From assembly GCA_037903355.1 (NCBI GenBank), contig JBAJFE010000042.1, positions 3,546,001 to 3,610,000 on the forward strand: a stretch of 64,000 bases of DNA. Reading direction: 5' to 3'. Under the pieces are notes generated by a model, which made no database searches, was not told the DNA's origin, and was given only the letters and a program-made list of their open reading frames with translations. Source of the stretch: Trichuris trichiura. Taxonomy: Eukaryota; Nematoda; Enoplea; Trichinellida; Trichuridae. This document shows positions 1 through 12,350 of the stretch, piece by piece; position 1 is the first letter of the stretch; each line of letters begins with the position of its first letter. The position numbers were made by a program, and so were the translations under genes.

Positions 1-339
1 AGAGACTGACGGAGAGACTCTCACATCCTCGTAACCTTATATAGACGAATTTGGGGTCATGCTTTGGTGAACGACTCGTTGGTCGGTAACCTGAAGCGGG
101 GTCGCGCATCATCGAGGTGACCTCCCCCGCCAGACGCGGTCTCGGTAGGGCTGCATCCCTCACACCAACAGGAGGACAACGTCAGCTGGGCAGTGCGAGG
201 CATCATCCCATTGCGCCCTGAGGGGGTCTGGTTCACTAGCCAGTTTCGCCACAGGAAGCGCAACTGTCTCTTCTATGTTAGAATATTAATTTTTTCCAGT
301 TATTTCAGTCAGATAAATGAGTTAAGCTTCCTGCGTAAC

Positions 340-894
340 TGTTGCAGAATTGCCGCGGGAGGGCGTAGCTGCGTGAGCGATTCCTTGAGCTTGTGTGGAA
401 AAGTTTATTGCAGGAGTGCGCAGCATAACGCTAAGTACACAACGATACAGGTAATGGTCAGCGATACGGTAGTGTGGAGCTCGTCGGTCTTCCTCTTCCG
501 TCTGTCTGCTGCCCGCCGGCATGCGTGGTCTTATACCCTTCTGCAGCTGTTTTTCAGAGGGATTATGGGCATTAATCCGCTTCTGTCACCGCTTGAAGTA
601 GTTGAACTACAGAGATTATGCCCAGGCACCTGCATCTTCACACTGCAGGTGACATTCCGTTAATAAGCAGATTTGCCGGGAGCTCGCATGCTAATGTGGC
701 ACGGACAGTTGTTTGGTGGACCACGAATCACTACCACTCGCCTGCGTCGGCAGGTGCAAGGACCATGCCGTGGCATTCGTTGAATGCGCGGATTAAACGG
801 CACGGCATTAAATGGCGTTTCTTGAATGGTCGGATTAGGCGAGATTAAGCCAGCCTGCCCAATTAGCGGGGAGAGAGTTGACTTATTTACTGCA
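340..894 (-). mobile_element. Solo LTR, family A
   Basis: Read on the minus strand, this block starts with TG near 894 and ends with CA at 340. It carries a TATA-like box (gggtataagacc, about 528) and an AATAAA signal (about 400) in promoter then poly(A) order, as in an LTR. Flanking 5-mers are gtaac (335-339) and ataac (895-899), a target duplication with one mismatch. Homologous sequence lies at 53765-54125 (minus) and 54132-54664 (plus), where the downstream end is the same ...CTGCAACA. No internal coding region lies beside it, so it is most likely a solo LTR. The family (gypsy or Pao) cannot be decided from the LTR alone. Confidence 0.6.
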
Positions 895-1252
895 ATAACC
901 ATAAGGTTTGAGTTCTTTCTCTCGCTGAAGAAGAGTTGAAAATTCTTCGTATCACCTTTCTGCTCGCACGTTGTCCGTGGAAGTTGCTTTCTTGACCTGT
1001 CACTTTTCACGACATAAGACACCCAGTAAAATTCCATTGGCGATGTTGTGACTGTTCACGTAAGCAGCAAAAGCCTAAGAAACTGGCTTAATTGGTGGGC
1101 ATATTTTTGCCATACACTGACTTGCTCTACTTCCACGTTCTGTTTATATGCCGTGAGGGACTGCAGTCTCCAAGATCGAAAAGAGGAAGTATATTGGGTA
1201 TGGTATCGGATCATTGACTTTCACTGAACCCAGCGGTGAAAGTCAGTAGACA

Positions 1253-1569
1253 TGTGACGAAAAGTGCGACGGGAATTACGGAAACCGCTCCCTGCACGAC
1301 GGGCGGTGAAAGCGACGATCCCTGCAGGACAGACCTTGATAGTGACACACGCAGGGTGGTCACCGGAAATAGCTGTCAGGACGCGCAGGGCGGTTACCGG
1401 AAACGTCCGACAGATGTCACCTCGCCCACGAAGTGACGCTCAGCCCCCGCCAGGATAAAGAGTATATAAGGAGCACCCGCGGAAGGCTGAGAGAGATTCG
1501 TGTTGTGTCGGTACAATAAAGTGTTTGACAACCCTTTTTTGCGTGCGTCTGTCAAGTGCGTTTACTACA
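1253..1569 (+). mobile_element. Solo LTR, family B, with perfect 5-bp target duplication
   Basis: A 317-bp block begins TGTGACG and ends ...TTTACTACA. It is flanked on both sides by agaca (1248-1252 and 1570-1574), an exact 5-bp target-site duplication. Inside, a TATA box (agtatataagg, about 1461) is followed by a poly(A) signal (caataaag, about 1515), the layout of U3-R-U5. No gag or pol lies beside it, so it is a solo LTR left by recombination between two LTRs. Confidence 0.75.
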
Positions 1570-1899
1570 AGACATTTTAGAGGAGCGTATTGAACAGTAG
1601 GTCCATAAGGAGCGCGTGAAATAGTGCTCCAACCGCCATCGCCTTCCATACGTGAGAAGGCACCTACACACGTTCACTACACGTCGAAGAGTTGCCGCGA
1701 AAAGCTCTACTGCTCAGCTGATTTTTTAAGTTGGCGGGGAAGAGTTTATTACTAAAGAAGTGCGTAGGAAAACAATCAGGGTACCGCACATCAAATAACG
1801 ATATAACCGACGGACAGCGACTCGTACACCGCAGAATTTTTCTGTCCGTCTCGGTTTCACTCCGCTGTCCGTCTGCATGTGTTTATGTATGCTTCTGTA

Positions 1900-2130
1900 G
1901 TTATTTCTGCAAAGGAATTAGGGCAATAATCCACACCTGCCGCTGTTTGATGCGTTCGAGCGATAGGGACCATGGCCGTGCCTCTACCCCTCATACCGCA
2001 ATGGAAATTCTGTCAATGGCCGGATTATCCGGGAGCGTGAATCGCTTTTCACCGTGAGCAGGTGATCGAACGACAGGGATTATTATCACCCGCCAGCATC
2101 CGCAGGTGCAAGTGGCATTGCTTAAATGCC
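1900..2130. repeat. Diverged relative of LTR family A
   Basis: Short blocks match family A in the same order and orientation as at 560-800: the 'gggcaataatccacacctg' segment, then 'catccgcaggtgcaag' and 'gcattgcttaaatgcc'. Identity between blocks is low, so this is an old copy or a related family. No ends or target duplication were found. Confidence 0.35.
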
Positions 2131-4700
2131 TGCATCTGAAGGGAACGAGCCGGAATAGTCTGATTAGCAAGGGTGTCGACCTGTTTACCTTTGTAGTACG
2201 AGGATCAGTGGATACTTTGTTTCCTACTGGCTCAGTCAGCTGGTTCCATAAATCAGTGTTTTTCAAAGGAGCAGGTTTCGCCAACGGGACGCATGCAAAG
2301 GTTCACAGAGGATGCAGGAGACGAAAAGGAAGACTCCTGCGCAGACGGGGTTTGTAATGTCCCCATGGTGGCGATGGACAAGTGAAGCTCGTGGTCTCTT
2401 ATGCCTGCTCCGCTGTTATAGGCACGACGAATCCTCTTAATCTTGTGTAACAGTGACATAGAAAAGTAATAAAACGTAGTCCTATCACATTTTGGGAAAG
2501 TGCAAATCTGACAACCTACGCAATTTCTGAAATTCAGGTTTCTGAAAACGGTAACCAATGGTTCTCAAAAAGTTTTCTAAGACTGATGGGCAAAAAGAGG
2601 GAATATTAAAGCCTTAGAGCGCAGCCTGTCGCTCAGGCCGGACCGCTAGAGGGGAGGGGATCATCTGTTCCAGCAGCAACGGAGGACTCCCGCCGCTCTA
2701 CCGTTAGTATAGAACCTCCTACCCCTGCTCCAGTAGTAAGACCAGGTAGGGCGGCGGTAACAAACATTTACATTGATCAACCGTAGGCCATACCCGTTGA
2801 AGCATACTCGTTTGTTGCTGTCTGATCTTGGTTGATCTGTTGAGCTCTAGATAGCGTCAGCCTGCACGTTACCGCGATTTTGTCAGCCTCTTTCCAGTGA
2901 AACTTGTTGGTGAAACGGCGAAAGGCCTCTTTCCTTTTCTGTTATTGTCCGGTCATGTGGACATGAATTTTGAACTTTTAGTTTTTTAGCCCCATCCTGC
3001 TGTCGACCTTTCGTAACGCTTATGTTCGGTGACCGCACAGCGCGTTCCACCGCTAATCGTCGAACCACTAAGATGCAGATTCATGATGCATGGAACTTGG
3101 TTATAGTCCTGCGTGCAGTATCCAGGAACGTCCGATGGAGAAGATCCTTTATGGGGGTTTTCCCATTAGACTTGTTAAACTAAAGTAAATGCTGTTTTAG
3201 ATTTGAGTTTAGGTTGCCTATGGTTACTGGGACCAGCCGAACTTGATTTCAGCTCCACATAATGTAGCCCCCGGACATCCGGCTGAAAAAACCTATTTAT
3301 GTTGCGGTTTAAGATTCAATTGTTGGATAGAACGGGATGGCTGAAAATAAAGAAAGATCATGCTGGGAATCATGTTCCGTATTTACTTAAGCCAAAACCC
3401 AAGCTTAAGATGTTTTGGCAGGGACAGAACGAAGTGTCTGAGAAAATAATGGCAGCAATCATATTTTGTCTTCATCTAATCGCTGGCTTAAACCTAAGGC
3501 TTAGATTTGGACTGCATCATAGCGGGCTGCTGATTGGCGGATGGGCGCTGACAAATGATTGAGCATGAGCATCATGAAAGGTCAATGGTAGAGTGGGAGT
3601 AAAAGGATAAACTTCTTGATTTTTGTTTTTTTAAGAGTTTGTAATACGAGAGTGATTAACAGGTAGTGGAACAGAACGTGCGTATGTTGGGCAAGGTAGA
3701 GCCTAGACGTTAGAGCAACGTCAGACAGGCATTTTTATCGTTAGCGTAGCCGGTCCGATTGCGCATATTTCTTTGCGTTCGAACTGGGCACTTTGCGTTG
3801 GTGCATGCGTTACACGTGCATCTTCCGCGATTTTTATTCATTGGTTCGCAGACAGTTGCGAACTAACTATTCCATTTGTTAAGAGACCACATGTTATCTA
3901 CTTTATGAAACGTTTGATTCTGTGTAACATGAAGATGAAAACGCTTAGCCTTTCCTAACGGATGGATACGCTTTCATATCAAAGTGTAGTTTGTCGAAAC
4001 AATCTTTGGTAACGAAAAAGTAAGCTTCACTTTGGAGAGTCTTCTCGAGTGGACTTGCCCCATGTTTAGTGAAAGAGTTGGCGATATCCAAAGTTTCGTA
4101 CCCTTTGAGGTGAAGATGAAAACGTCATATAACAGGAAACTTGGTTTAATGAAATCTTTAGGAGTGGATCAAATGGATATCATCGAACGGAATGAAGCGG
4201 AATGTAAATATGTTCTATCGCTAGATTTAAGCTATCAGTATGAATACATGTGTTACAGCCGATAGCTGTCGATAGTGGACTGTATAACTATTTTACTTGC
4301 ATATTTTAAATACAGACTGGCGCGCGATAGAATAGTACCGATAACACTCATGCACGGACACTGACTCTAGAAAACGACTGACTGATTACTTGTCTGTGTC
4401 CTTCTTAACCGGTTCCAGAGATGAGCAGGTTGTCTCTACCGTAAGACGCATGGAAGAGTTCAGGCTGTCCGGAACAACATGTACGGTTACTGAAAGTGCA
4501 GCTTTTTGTAATGACGGCGTAAGATTTCGTGAAATAGCGCGGGAACCTTTGAATTATAGAAAATTTTATTGACAAAGCGTTTAAGACATCATGGCCCGCT
4601 CCTTAGAAGACTCGCGGTTCCACCCGAAGGCCTTGGCAACTGTTCAACAGGTTTCTTTCGTATACGTGATGAAAAATAGTGAGCATTGAAGTTAACTATG
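2131..4700. other. No gene seen
   Basis: Nothing supportable was found here. Open frames are short, start at arbitrary codons and show no recognisable domain. A C/G-rich stretch at 2630-2760 and several TTAAGCC/GGCTTAA-type motifs around 3390-3510 look like old repeat debris. Confidence 0.4.
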
Positions 4701-4718
4701 TACAGATTCATTAGTTTT

Positions 4719-5850
4719 TCACAAGCGATCAATTTCATAATCCAAAAGAAGTTTGTTGCTGTTTCCTCCTGCACCACTATATGAAAGGGATTTAAAAATA
4801 ACCGTGAGCTCTTTCAAACGCTGAGGTGATTCTGTGTAGCTCTCCTGTGCCGCACAAAACTGCGTCATACGTGACTTGAAAATATCCATGGAAATCTGCG
4901 TCATTCAGTCTGCCAATAAGCATTGCATTGAATCGCATTAGAAGATCTACTAACACTTCCGGCATTACCTGGGTGAAATCAATCGATAATGGTGACGTCT
5001 GCAGAAATGAAAAGTGGTTTAGCAAACATGTGGGCGTGAAACAGCAGCCTTGTTGCCATCGGTTGACATAAAAACATTAAAGTCTGTGACGTAAAATTGC
5101 TGAAACTTTGTGTACAGCCAATGAGGATGGCTACCGATCTTCTGCGCTGTTTTCTCAATGCGATTTTGAATGAACCTAATAGTAAAGCTCTGCGGAATAT
5201 CGATCGAAAGCTAAGCCTCTCACGCTTGTTCTGATACCTGAATAGTTGCGTGGCTGTTACGGAAGAGCAAATTGGTTTTTCATCGGGAAAGAAGCAAAGT
5301 TCACGTCACTTTGTCTCCCCAGTAGTCATTCGATTAATGCGTGATTGACGTTACCACGCGCTTATTCAGCCGCATCCTCACAAACATTTACGTCAAACTG
5401 CGCACGTCATCTACCCTCTACGACAACTTCAACGTTTCTCTAGTGACGCAATATTCTAAAATCACCCCTATTTTCCCATCATTAGTTACTCGCCATTTGG
5501 AAGAGTGCCACATGCTATCACCGCGGCAGTATAAAAGTATGCATTGGCGAGCGTCAGAAATGCTTGCGCTAGAAGGCTTGAGAACTGAATGCTCACCGTT
5601 GATTTTCCATTTACATGTGAAGCTCTTTTCCTCTTGCTCGTGAACTTCGATTGCTCACAACTAGTTCAGATGCTTCCCTAAGAATGATTTCATGAGGCAG
5701 TGGCTCAGTCGGAGCACGTATATTTATGGATGAATCTGATGAAGAATCTGGCTTAGAGCACCCTTCACTCATACAATCATCATCTGCCTTTCCGTTCGAG
5801 CGAACTGACTCAAGAGACGCAGAGCAAACTGGTGAGCGATGAATAGCGTT
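4719..5850 (-). pseudogene. Possible decayed or unresolved coding sequence, unidentified
   Basis: Several minus-strand stretches have protein-like composition but sit in different frames with stops between them: about 5640-5780 (Ser/Asp-rich, then IRAPTEPLPHEI), about 5040-5180 (...GSHPHWLYTKFQQFY...), 4792-5000 (...SIDFTQVMPEVLVDLL...) and 4719-4904 (...MTQFCAAQESYTESP...). They could be exons of one gene or a broken copy. Plausible splice sites were not joined convincingly, and the family was not recognised. This is recorded because composition changes clearly from the flanks; it may still be chance. Confidence 0.2.
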
Positions 5851-7220
5851 TGCAGCAGTTATGTGCAGTCGGTAGTGTCATATAGATTTTTACACAGCCA
5901 TTGAACCCAAGCTGCTCAGACGTCAGTTTGCAGCAGTTTTCACTTGTCATTGTATCTGTGAATAATTAGTAACTTACCTCTTAGCACTTGCACTACCTGT
6001 GATCTTTTCAGCGGCTGAAGTGAACAGGAGTTAGAACAAGAGATCTGTTTTAGGCTTGTAAATGTCTTCTCCAACTCAGTTGTCTTGGTAGCCTAGTGGT
6101 TGTACTATAAACCATTCTTATGGCGGAAAAAGTTGATTTTAAACGCCGCACAGCTTTAGTTTGAGCAATGCCTAGCAGCTTTATCAGCGACATTAATTTC
6201 AATGTAATTTGTTTCAAATGGTCTGTTGGAAATTTAAGTGTATCCTGGCTTTGTCTGAAGCGTCTTAAGTTATTCACAAGAACAGTCTTTTCAACTTCTG
6301 CACGGAACAACTACTCCCATTCATTTGAAAAGGCGCGCAGTTACAGAATAAATCTCAACAGAGGAAGGATACAGGTTTGCTAGTAAAACATCAGGTACTG
6401 GTAGTACGTGGTTTAACAACGAGAGAGCAAATGAACGAGCGCATGGGATCACTTTCATTTGCTTATGTAAAGCAAGCCATTCGCTCTTTGATCACAGACT
6501 ACCTGCAATCAATAGGATTGTGCCACTTCGTATAAAGAATTCAATTATACCAACCTGTTATCAAGTTCATAATGATATTTGTACGGCAATATCTGGACAC
6601 GCATATCAGCGTACGGTTATCATTGCAATCAAGGTCCTTTTGCACAACCTGATTTTCTTTAAATCAATTTTCCAGCTATCGATATGCAAACGAAAATGTA
6701 TGCGTATAACTGTCACAACTGTAAGATTAAATAGGATGAAAGTTTGTAACCTTTAACTGTTCCTATACAGAGGCCATCATGATGCATATTGCTTATTACT
6801 ACTGTCATTTACGTAAATCTTCGACAAGATATCTCATTCCTTCATCTAAGGACTGAAAATGTGGCTTTTTAAAGGGTTTTTTCAAATTGCGCTATTATTT
6901 AGCACAGAAATAACCGCTTATTTCGTTGCATCTGTACTAAATGATAACAAAACGCTAATGACTACTGGAATGCTTTTGGAAAAGTGTCACACATCATCAG
7001 TTCTTCAGCAGGCGATTATGAGAGTTCTGAAGTGTTCTTTTTCCTTAATAAGGCCTAACGGTTAACGGTTTGCGTAACAAGACCGATTCAATAGCATCTG
7101 CTGTTCTAAAGATGGAATTTTAAAAATGTATTTCGTATGCTGAATCAGATAAAAACGGTTCTTGGCGTAATCTGAAAGGTCTGGGCAAATTTCGCTGACT
7201 GAAATAACGAGACAAAACCA
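5851..7220. other. No gene seen
   Basis: Only short AT-rich frames without recognisable domains or convincing splice sites. Nothing repeat-like was identified by eye. Confidence 0.4.
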
Positions 7221-7223
7221 TCA

Positions 7224-7334
7224 TTGGGTTGTTTCTTTTTTATACGGATTTTAAGTCCCGTTGAAAAACTTTTATTACTAAATTCACCGTAGCTTTCGGG
7301 TCCAAACGCGACCCGTCATCAGCGGTCTTAAATT
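7224..7334 (-). mobile_element. Half-arm of Penelope-like palindrome family P1
   Basis: This stretch is nearly identical to one arm of the palindrome at 49223-49446, starting at tgggttg(c/t)ttc and ending at the palindrome centre (gcggtcttaaatt). On the minus strand it carries CTGATGA, then CGGGTC...GACCCG able to pair, then AAAGCT: the box order shared by all palindromes of this window. Only one arm is present here. Confidence 0.6.
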
Positions 7335-7345
7335 GAGACAAAACC

Positions 7346-8760
7346 ATAACAATAAAAACTATATAGTCTACAAGGGAACTATTATGGATAATAAAGCTGT
7401 CAGTCTAGGCAGATGGGCATATAATCTTCACTGCTTTCTCTCATTTTGACCTGGACTTTTATTTTGCGGTCTCCATTTCTAAGACGAAATGCACTTTTAA
7501 GAAAAATTCATGATGACCTACAATAGCACTTTCTGAATTTTATCCTCCATTCGCTTTGTTCAAAAAGTACCAGCGGAAATACAAATTTGCATAAAAATAA
7601 AAGCCGTATGACAGAATTAGCTTTTTCGTTTTCCTGAAACAGCTTAGTCCTTATAACAGTTGCTCCTGGCAGCATTTTGTGAACGAAAGCCTGTCTATTA
7701 AAAAAGGGTAGCTGCCAGAAAGGAGTTAACTGTGGACGTACAATAGTTTAAAATAATATCTAGTTAAACGACAGCAGCATAATATTTGACGGTGCTCAGA
7801 GCAACCAAAGGACAAGAAAATTAACTTTAGGCAGACAAATGGAGTGTTCTGTCCTGTAGATATGTGCGCTCCTATTTCATTCACCAAGTATCGTGCGGTG
7901 TACTAATATAACACGTAGCATTCTGTTAAGGCTTTCTGGCGTGATTACAGACAGGATAATCTCAACGGGCACTATAACCTTTCAAAAGTCAATATGACGC
8001 ATTCCAACGCTTAAAAGACTGTTCTGACAGATTCTTGTCAAGCTAACGGTTAATTTATAGATGGCCGATTTTGTTCGTGAACTTTAATGTCTATGAAGTG
8101 AAGTTGCTTCAAATTCGTGAAGCTTTAAGAAGCCATTATACGGAGCTACTTCGCTAAATGACTTTCTTCTATGCATGTTAGACAAGCTGTGACGTTACGG
8201 AACAGAAGACGGTTTCGTACAGCATACACTTTGTTATCCCCGCAAAAAGAAATATACACTTACGCAAAATTATGAACGTTCGTCTCACGACGGTTTTCCC
8301 TTTTTTAAAAGAACTGATACAGTTATCTTTCAACAGAAATAAATTAAAGGAGGACTGTCCCTTTACCCAGTTAAGGCTAAGAGTAAAAGCGGCACCCTGC
8401 GATTGGTCTACCGATGACAACCATCAGATAGAAGTAACTGCTTTATAAACAACTTCTCATGAGCTACCAACATTTTTAAGGGGCTGACAAACGCATTTCC
8501 CTATGGTTAATTACTCCACAGCTGTGGCTGAAGCGGAAGAAGCTGAAGGACAGATCAGTTCCTGGAAGTAACATTTTACGACCCTCTTCAGAATGTTTCG
8601 CGAACAGAAGTTTTTTGTATTTGCGATAGCAAGACAACCCGTCTTCGTATTTCTACTCAACTGAATTTGCATTTCATTACCTGTAATGTGCAAGCATAAG
8701 AGGCGAAGCAAGACCAGTTGCTTACCGAGTTGATGAAAAAGGTTAAAAACGGTTTATTCC
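7346..8760. other. No gene seen
   Basis: AT-rich sequence with no supported coding exon. The minus-strand frames at 8178-8420 and 8511-8711 have no recognisable domain and begin at non-ATG codons. Confidence 0.4.
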
Positions 8761-8868
8761 CCGTTGCGCTTAACAAAGATGAATCGAAGCTATCGGAAAC
8801 GGATAGTTTCCAAAAGTTTCAATTTATTTTTGCCATTATCTCTCTTTCTTTTTTCTTCTGAGTTTAAA

Positions 8869-9195
8869 ACTCGGCAGTTAAAAAGAGCACTAGGTGCAGG
8901 CAGCGCAACTGGCTGGGCTTCAAGTCCTGAAATCTTCCAGTCCCATCAGGATACTGCAAAGTTCCAGAGGGAGTGAGAGGCGCCGAAGAGAGACAAGGGA
9001 CGTTGGGTGGCAATGGATCGCTGGAAAGCTGAAGATGCAGCGGATTATTTGGCGTGCGTAAGAGAAAAAGCAGCGAGAATGCCTCTGGATGAAGGACTCT
9101 GGAAGGAAGAAAACTTCGCTTTGGTTGAGGGAGGAGACTCTTCAGAAAATTTGCAGTCAGCAGTAGAAGAGATAGAGGCTATCGGCAGAGCGTAG
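8869..9195 (+). CDS. Possible coding exon or pseudogene, unidentified
   Basis: A frame with coding-like composition runs from a possible splice acceptor (ttttcttctgag, about 8868) to a TAG at 9193-9195, interrupted by one in-frame TGA at 8974-8976. The part after the TGA (9007-9195, ATG at 9013) reads MDRWKAEDAADYLACVREKA and continues acidic and helical to ...EEIEAIGRA. I did not recognise the family. It may be a gene fragment with one nonsense mutation, a terminal exon whose true acceptor lies downstream of the TGA, or chance. The GC content is higher than in its flanks, and the AAT microsatellite follows about 200 bases later. Confidence 0.3.
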
Positions 9196-9402
9196 ATTCC
9201 CTAGGAAACTGCTAATGGGTAAAAGTTTAACAGATTAAGCTCCTGCTGTTAGAAAACTCCAATTTTAAATGGTACAATTTTGATTGAAATAGACGTTCAT
9301 ATTATGGGCAGTGAAAGGCTCTGGTCTCTGGTCATATGTTACTTCTAATAGAGACGCATTTTCAAATTCATTCACGAAAGTAATCGTCGTTTTAATGAAG
9401 CA

Positions 9403-9403
<1 letters not shown>

Positions 9404-9477
<74 letters not shown>
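9404..9477. repeat. (AAT)n microsatellite
   Basis: About 25 uninterrupted AAT units. It gives a long poly-leucine frame on the minus strand that is an artefact of the repeat. A second tract of the same unit lies at 23248-23320. Confidence 0.95.
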
Positions 9478-9740
9478 GTACAACAACTAACCTCTAAGTT
9501 GCCTGCAGTCGAAGAAACTATGCCGCAGGCTTCTACCTTTCACTCATAAGCGGCGCGGCTTAGCCTAATATGGAAGGCAGATGTACCATTTAGTCGCTGA
9601 GAGGGCATATCTCCTTTCACTTCTACGTGAAATTATTTTTTTATCTGACTCACATATCATTCGCAGTCAAAGTCTTCAACGAAGGACAGTATTTCAGTCT
9701 AAGTTTACATGGACGATTATCGAGATCTGGCAGCATCATG

Positions 9741-9846
9741 CCATTGGATTAATAAGAATCCAGTTGGTGGAAAAAAATTATTTTAAAACAGAAAATTTCA
9801 AAATAATTTTTTTCCACCGACCAGCTTCTTCTTATTAATCCAATGG
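9741..9846. repeat. Short palindromic (MITE-like) element
   Basis: Inverted arms of roughly 45 bases (ccattggattaataagaa at 9741; its complement ends at 9846) enclose a few central A-rich bases. The arms differ by a small indel and a few substitutions. It does not carry the CTGATGA/GAAAGC boxes of the Penelope-like palindromes. A foldback or miniature inverted-repeat transposon is the simplest reading. Confidence 0.65.
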
Positions 9847-12188
9847 CCCCTGCTGTAACACTTTTCCATGTTTCCATCGATCAGGTTTTGGCTTTCGAAG
9901 TTCGCTGCTGCAGTAATGGACGTTATTATTGCTGCGCTTGCGAAATACTATCCTTCTCAGACAAAAAGCTGTTTCCAAGAGATAAATCTTATGTTAATGA
10001 TAGCTTATCTTATCCTGGCTTATCTTTAAAATGCTTTAATCGCTCAGAAGCCCTTGGAAGCAGCTTCGTCTTATAAGAGCTATTGGGAAACTATGTTCAA
10101 AGTTTGAAGAAAGGGACAGCAAATTTATGGGCGGGCGTGATATTAAGAATTACCAAGAACTAATCTGTTATCGTTAGAATGCCTGATTGAAGCAATTTTG
10201 TAATTTTACAAGCTTCAAGAAAATCCTTTTTGTGCTTTGCAAACAAGAACATCAAGGAAACTCTTAGATAACAAGCTATAATGCGCTCAGATCTCCTGTA
10301 CTAAAGATGGGGTTACTACGAATTGATCCGTGGAGCTTTATTTATATTTAATGCATAAAGCGCTGGTAACGTACCAAAATAGATACGAAAGCTACGCTTT
10401 AATCATCCAAACTAATCGCTGATATGTGACGAACGATAAAATGCTGCAAATCTAAGTGGAACTACTTGTTTGATGTGATTACGCTATTTTTGAGTCACCT
10501 ACGATTTCTGAACAAGGTAAAACTTTAGAAGGCATTAATACAATAGAGCGTCACGAATGAGGAAAGGAAGAAATCCTTTTCGCGTTTGTCGTATAAAACC
10601 TCTTGGCACTACACACGAAATACCGTACGTAAGAAATCTTTATTACCAACACTGTGGTAATTTCTTGCAGATTCGATCGGACTGCATTTTCGAAATTGGG
10701 TATAATAGCCTTTACCTTTTGTTCAAAACAGCAGCTATGCCATATCAGTGCACTCCCACGGTTTTGTATTGCAGCAAAAAACTTCTTAGATGTGCTTCCA
10801 GAAAGTAAAATGGCCTGAACGCAAAATAAAGTTTTTATTTTTTAAAATTTTATTGAACACTATGCAATTTTTTCTTCTTTCTTTTGACGTTTGTTAACTT
10901 TATTTGCTGCTTCTTCAGCTTGTTGAATAGTTTCCCTAATACTGCTCTGTCCATTTTTTCCCGACCGATTCATCCGTCAAGTTTCCATCTCTTCTGTTTT
11001 CCTTTCTCATCTCAGGTCAACAACAGACTTATAAGCATATGTCAATTTTAAACTTCCCAATATATCCACTTCCCACTTTCTCTAAAACATAGTTTCTCAA
11101 TGTTTTCCAACCCAACGGGACTTAGGTCCTCTTCACCCCCCGGGGACGTCGCTGGTGTCCCAAATTTCACAGGTTCCCTTTGACCGCAAGAGTTCCAATG
11201 TTGAGTCTGATGGAGAGCCCAAAGCGCTAGCTCCACCATGAGTACCTTTTGTTTCAGAGTCCATCAGTTTTTTAGGACAGTCTGACAGTTGACCGACCGA
11301 GACCAAACAACTAGGTTCTGCGCAACCTTCAGCCTTCCTCCATCGCTACCTTGGGAGTTACTGCTTTAAAGCAATTAGTCCTACTAAATTAAGACTAGCA
11401 AAAATTCTTTTGTCTTGCTACGCACCGTAGACGATGTAGCACCTGTAGTCCCGGAAGCTCCGTAAAGGCTCATAAAAGGCTACAATTTTTACGGGTTGCT
11501 CATCCATGCGCCGATCTAAAAAATCTGCACCTACAATGCAATTCGATTGGACCAATAAAAATCCTGCGCTGATAGCTCTCTTCTGAGCTGCAAAAGTGCT
11601 ATACTTCACGAAGTCTTTTGTTTGCTTTGCGTTACGTTCGTGCTGTTTCACTTTCTGAAAACGTACCGTAGCAAATTTTTGCTGCTACACGAAAGCGCAT
11701 GAGAGTATTGATATGGCAAAAGAGCCAAAGTTACTGAAAAAAACCTACCAGAATGTCCTATTTAAAAACCCTTTTTTTCAACATGCACATTTCCAGCTGT
11801 TTGATCAAAATTGTGAATAGAACGTGACATTGGCTTTTAGTCAGTTACTCATTCAACGACTTTGTGCAACTATCTGCGTCGCTGATCTCATTCTGAATTT
11901 CAAATTTTTTATCATCAAAAGAACAGTTTCATTTAAATGCTCTACGCAGACAGCGACTCAGACGGCGTCTGGAAATTTTCCAAGACAGATAAAAGGCAGT
12001 TTCATGATTTATTGTTCATACTGAACTGCTGAAAGTTGGCTACAGAATAACATCGTGATGTTATGCAGTAGAAAGACCGCTCAGATACATTGATTTTAAA
12101 CTGTTAAACTGAAGTTCGAGCGAAGTTTTCCCGTGTCCATGACACTTGCCTTCTATGCCTGTTCTTGCTACCAGACTATATATATACT
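9847..12188. other. No gene seen; possible old hAT trace
   Basis: No supported exon. Around 11090-11150 the text 'tttctcaatgttttccaac' followed by C/G-rich sequence resembles the inner side of a hAT terminus, but no partner end or target duplication was found. The stretch nearest 12188 is probably upstream regulatory sequence of the NR4A gene. Confidence 0.35.
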
Positions 12189-12238
12189 ATGAATTCAGAG
12201 GTCTCGTCCCCTAAATGGAATGAGACTTCTGAATTCAT
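12189..12238. promoter_or_regulatory. Hairpin upstream of the NR4A gene
   Basis: ATGAATTCAGAGGTCTCGT pairs with the complement ending at 12238. The two arm differences both give G-U pairs if this is transcribed from the plus strand, so an RNA stem of about 19 pairs with a 12-base loop is possible. It lies 112 bases before the first ATG of the NR4A gene, so it could fall in the promoter or the 5' UTR. Function is unknown. Confidence 0.45.
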
Positions 12239-12350
12239 TTTTTAGTTCCTTCTTTTCGTTTTTCTTGTGAGTGTCCATGTTATATCAGTAACTTCTCAAG
12301 AGCTCAAAACTAAAGGTTGTCTACTTAAAGAGCATTTGGTATTCTTCGGT

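Noticed and set aside
9265..9486. Long poly-leucine open frame, minus strand (also at 23184-23489)
   Set aside because: It is only the translation of the AAT microsatellite; the flanking sequence is not coding.
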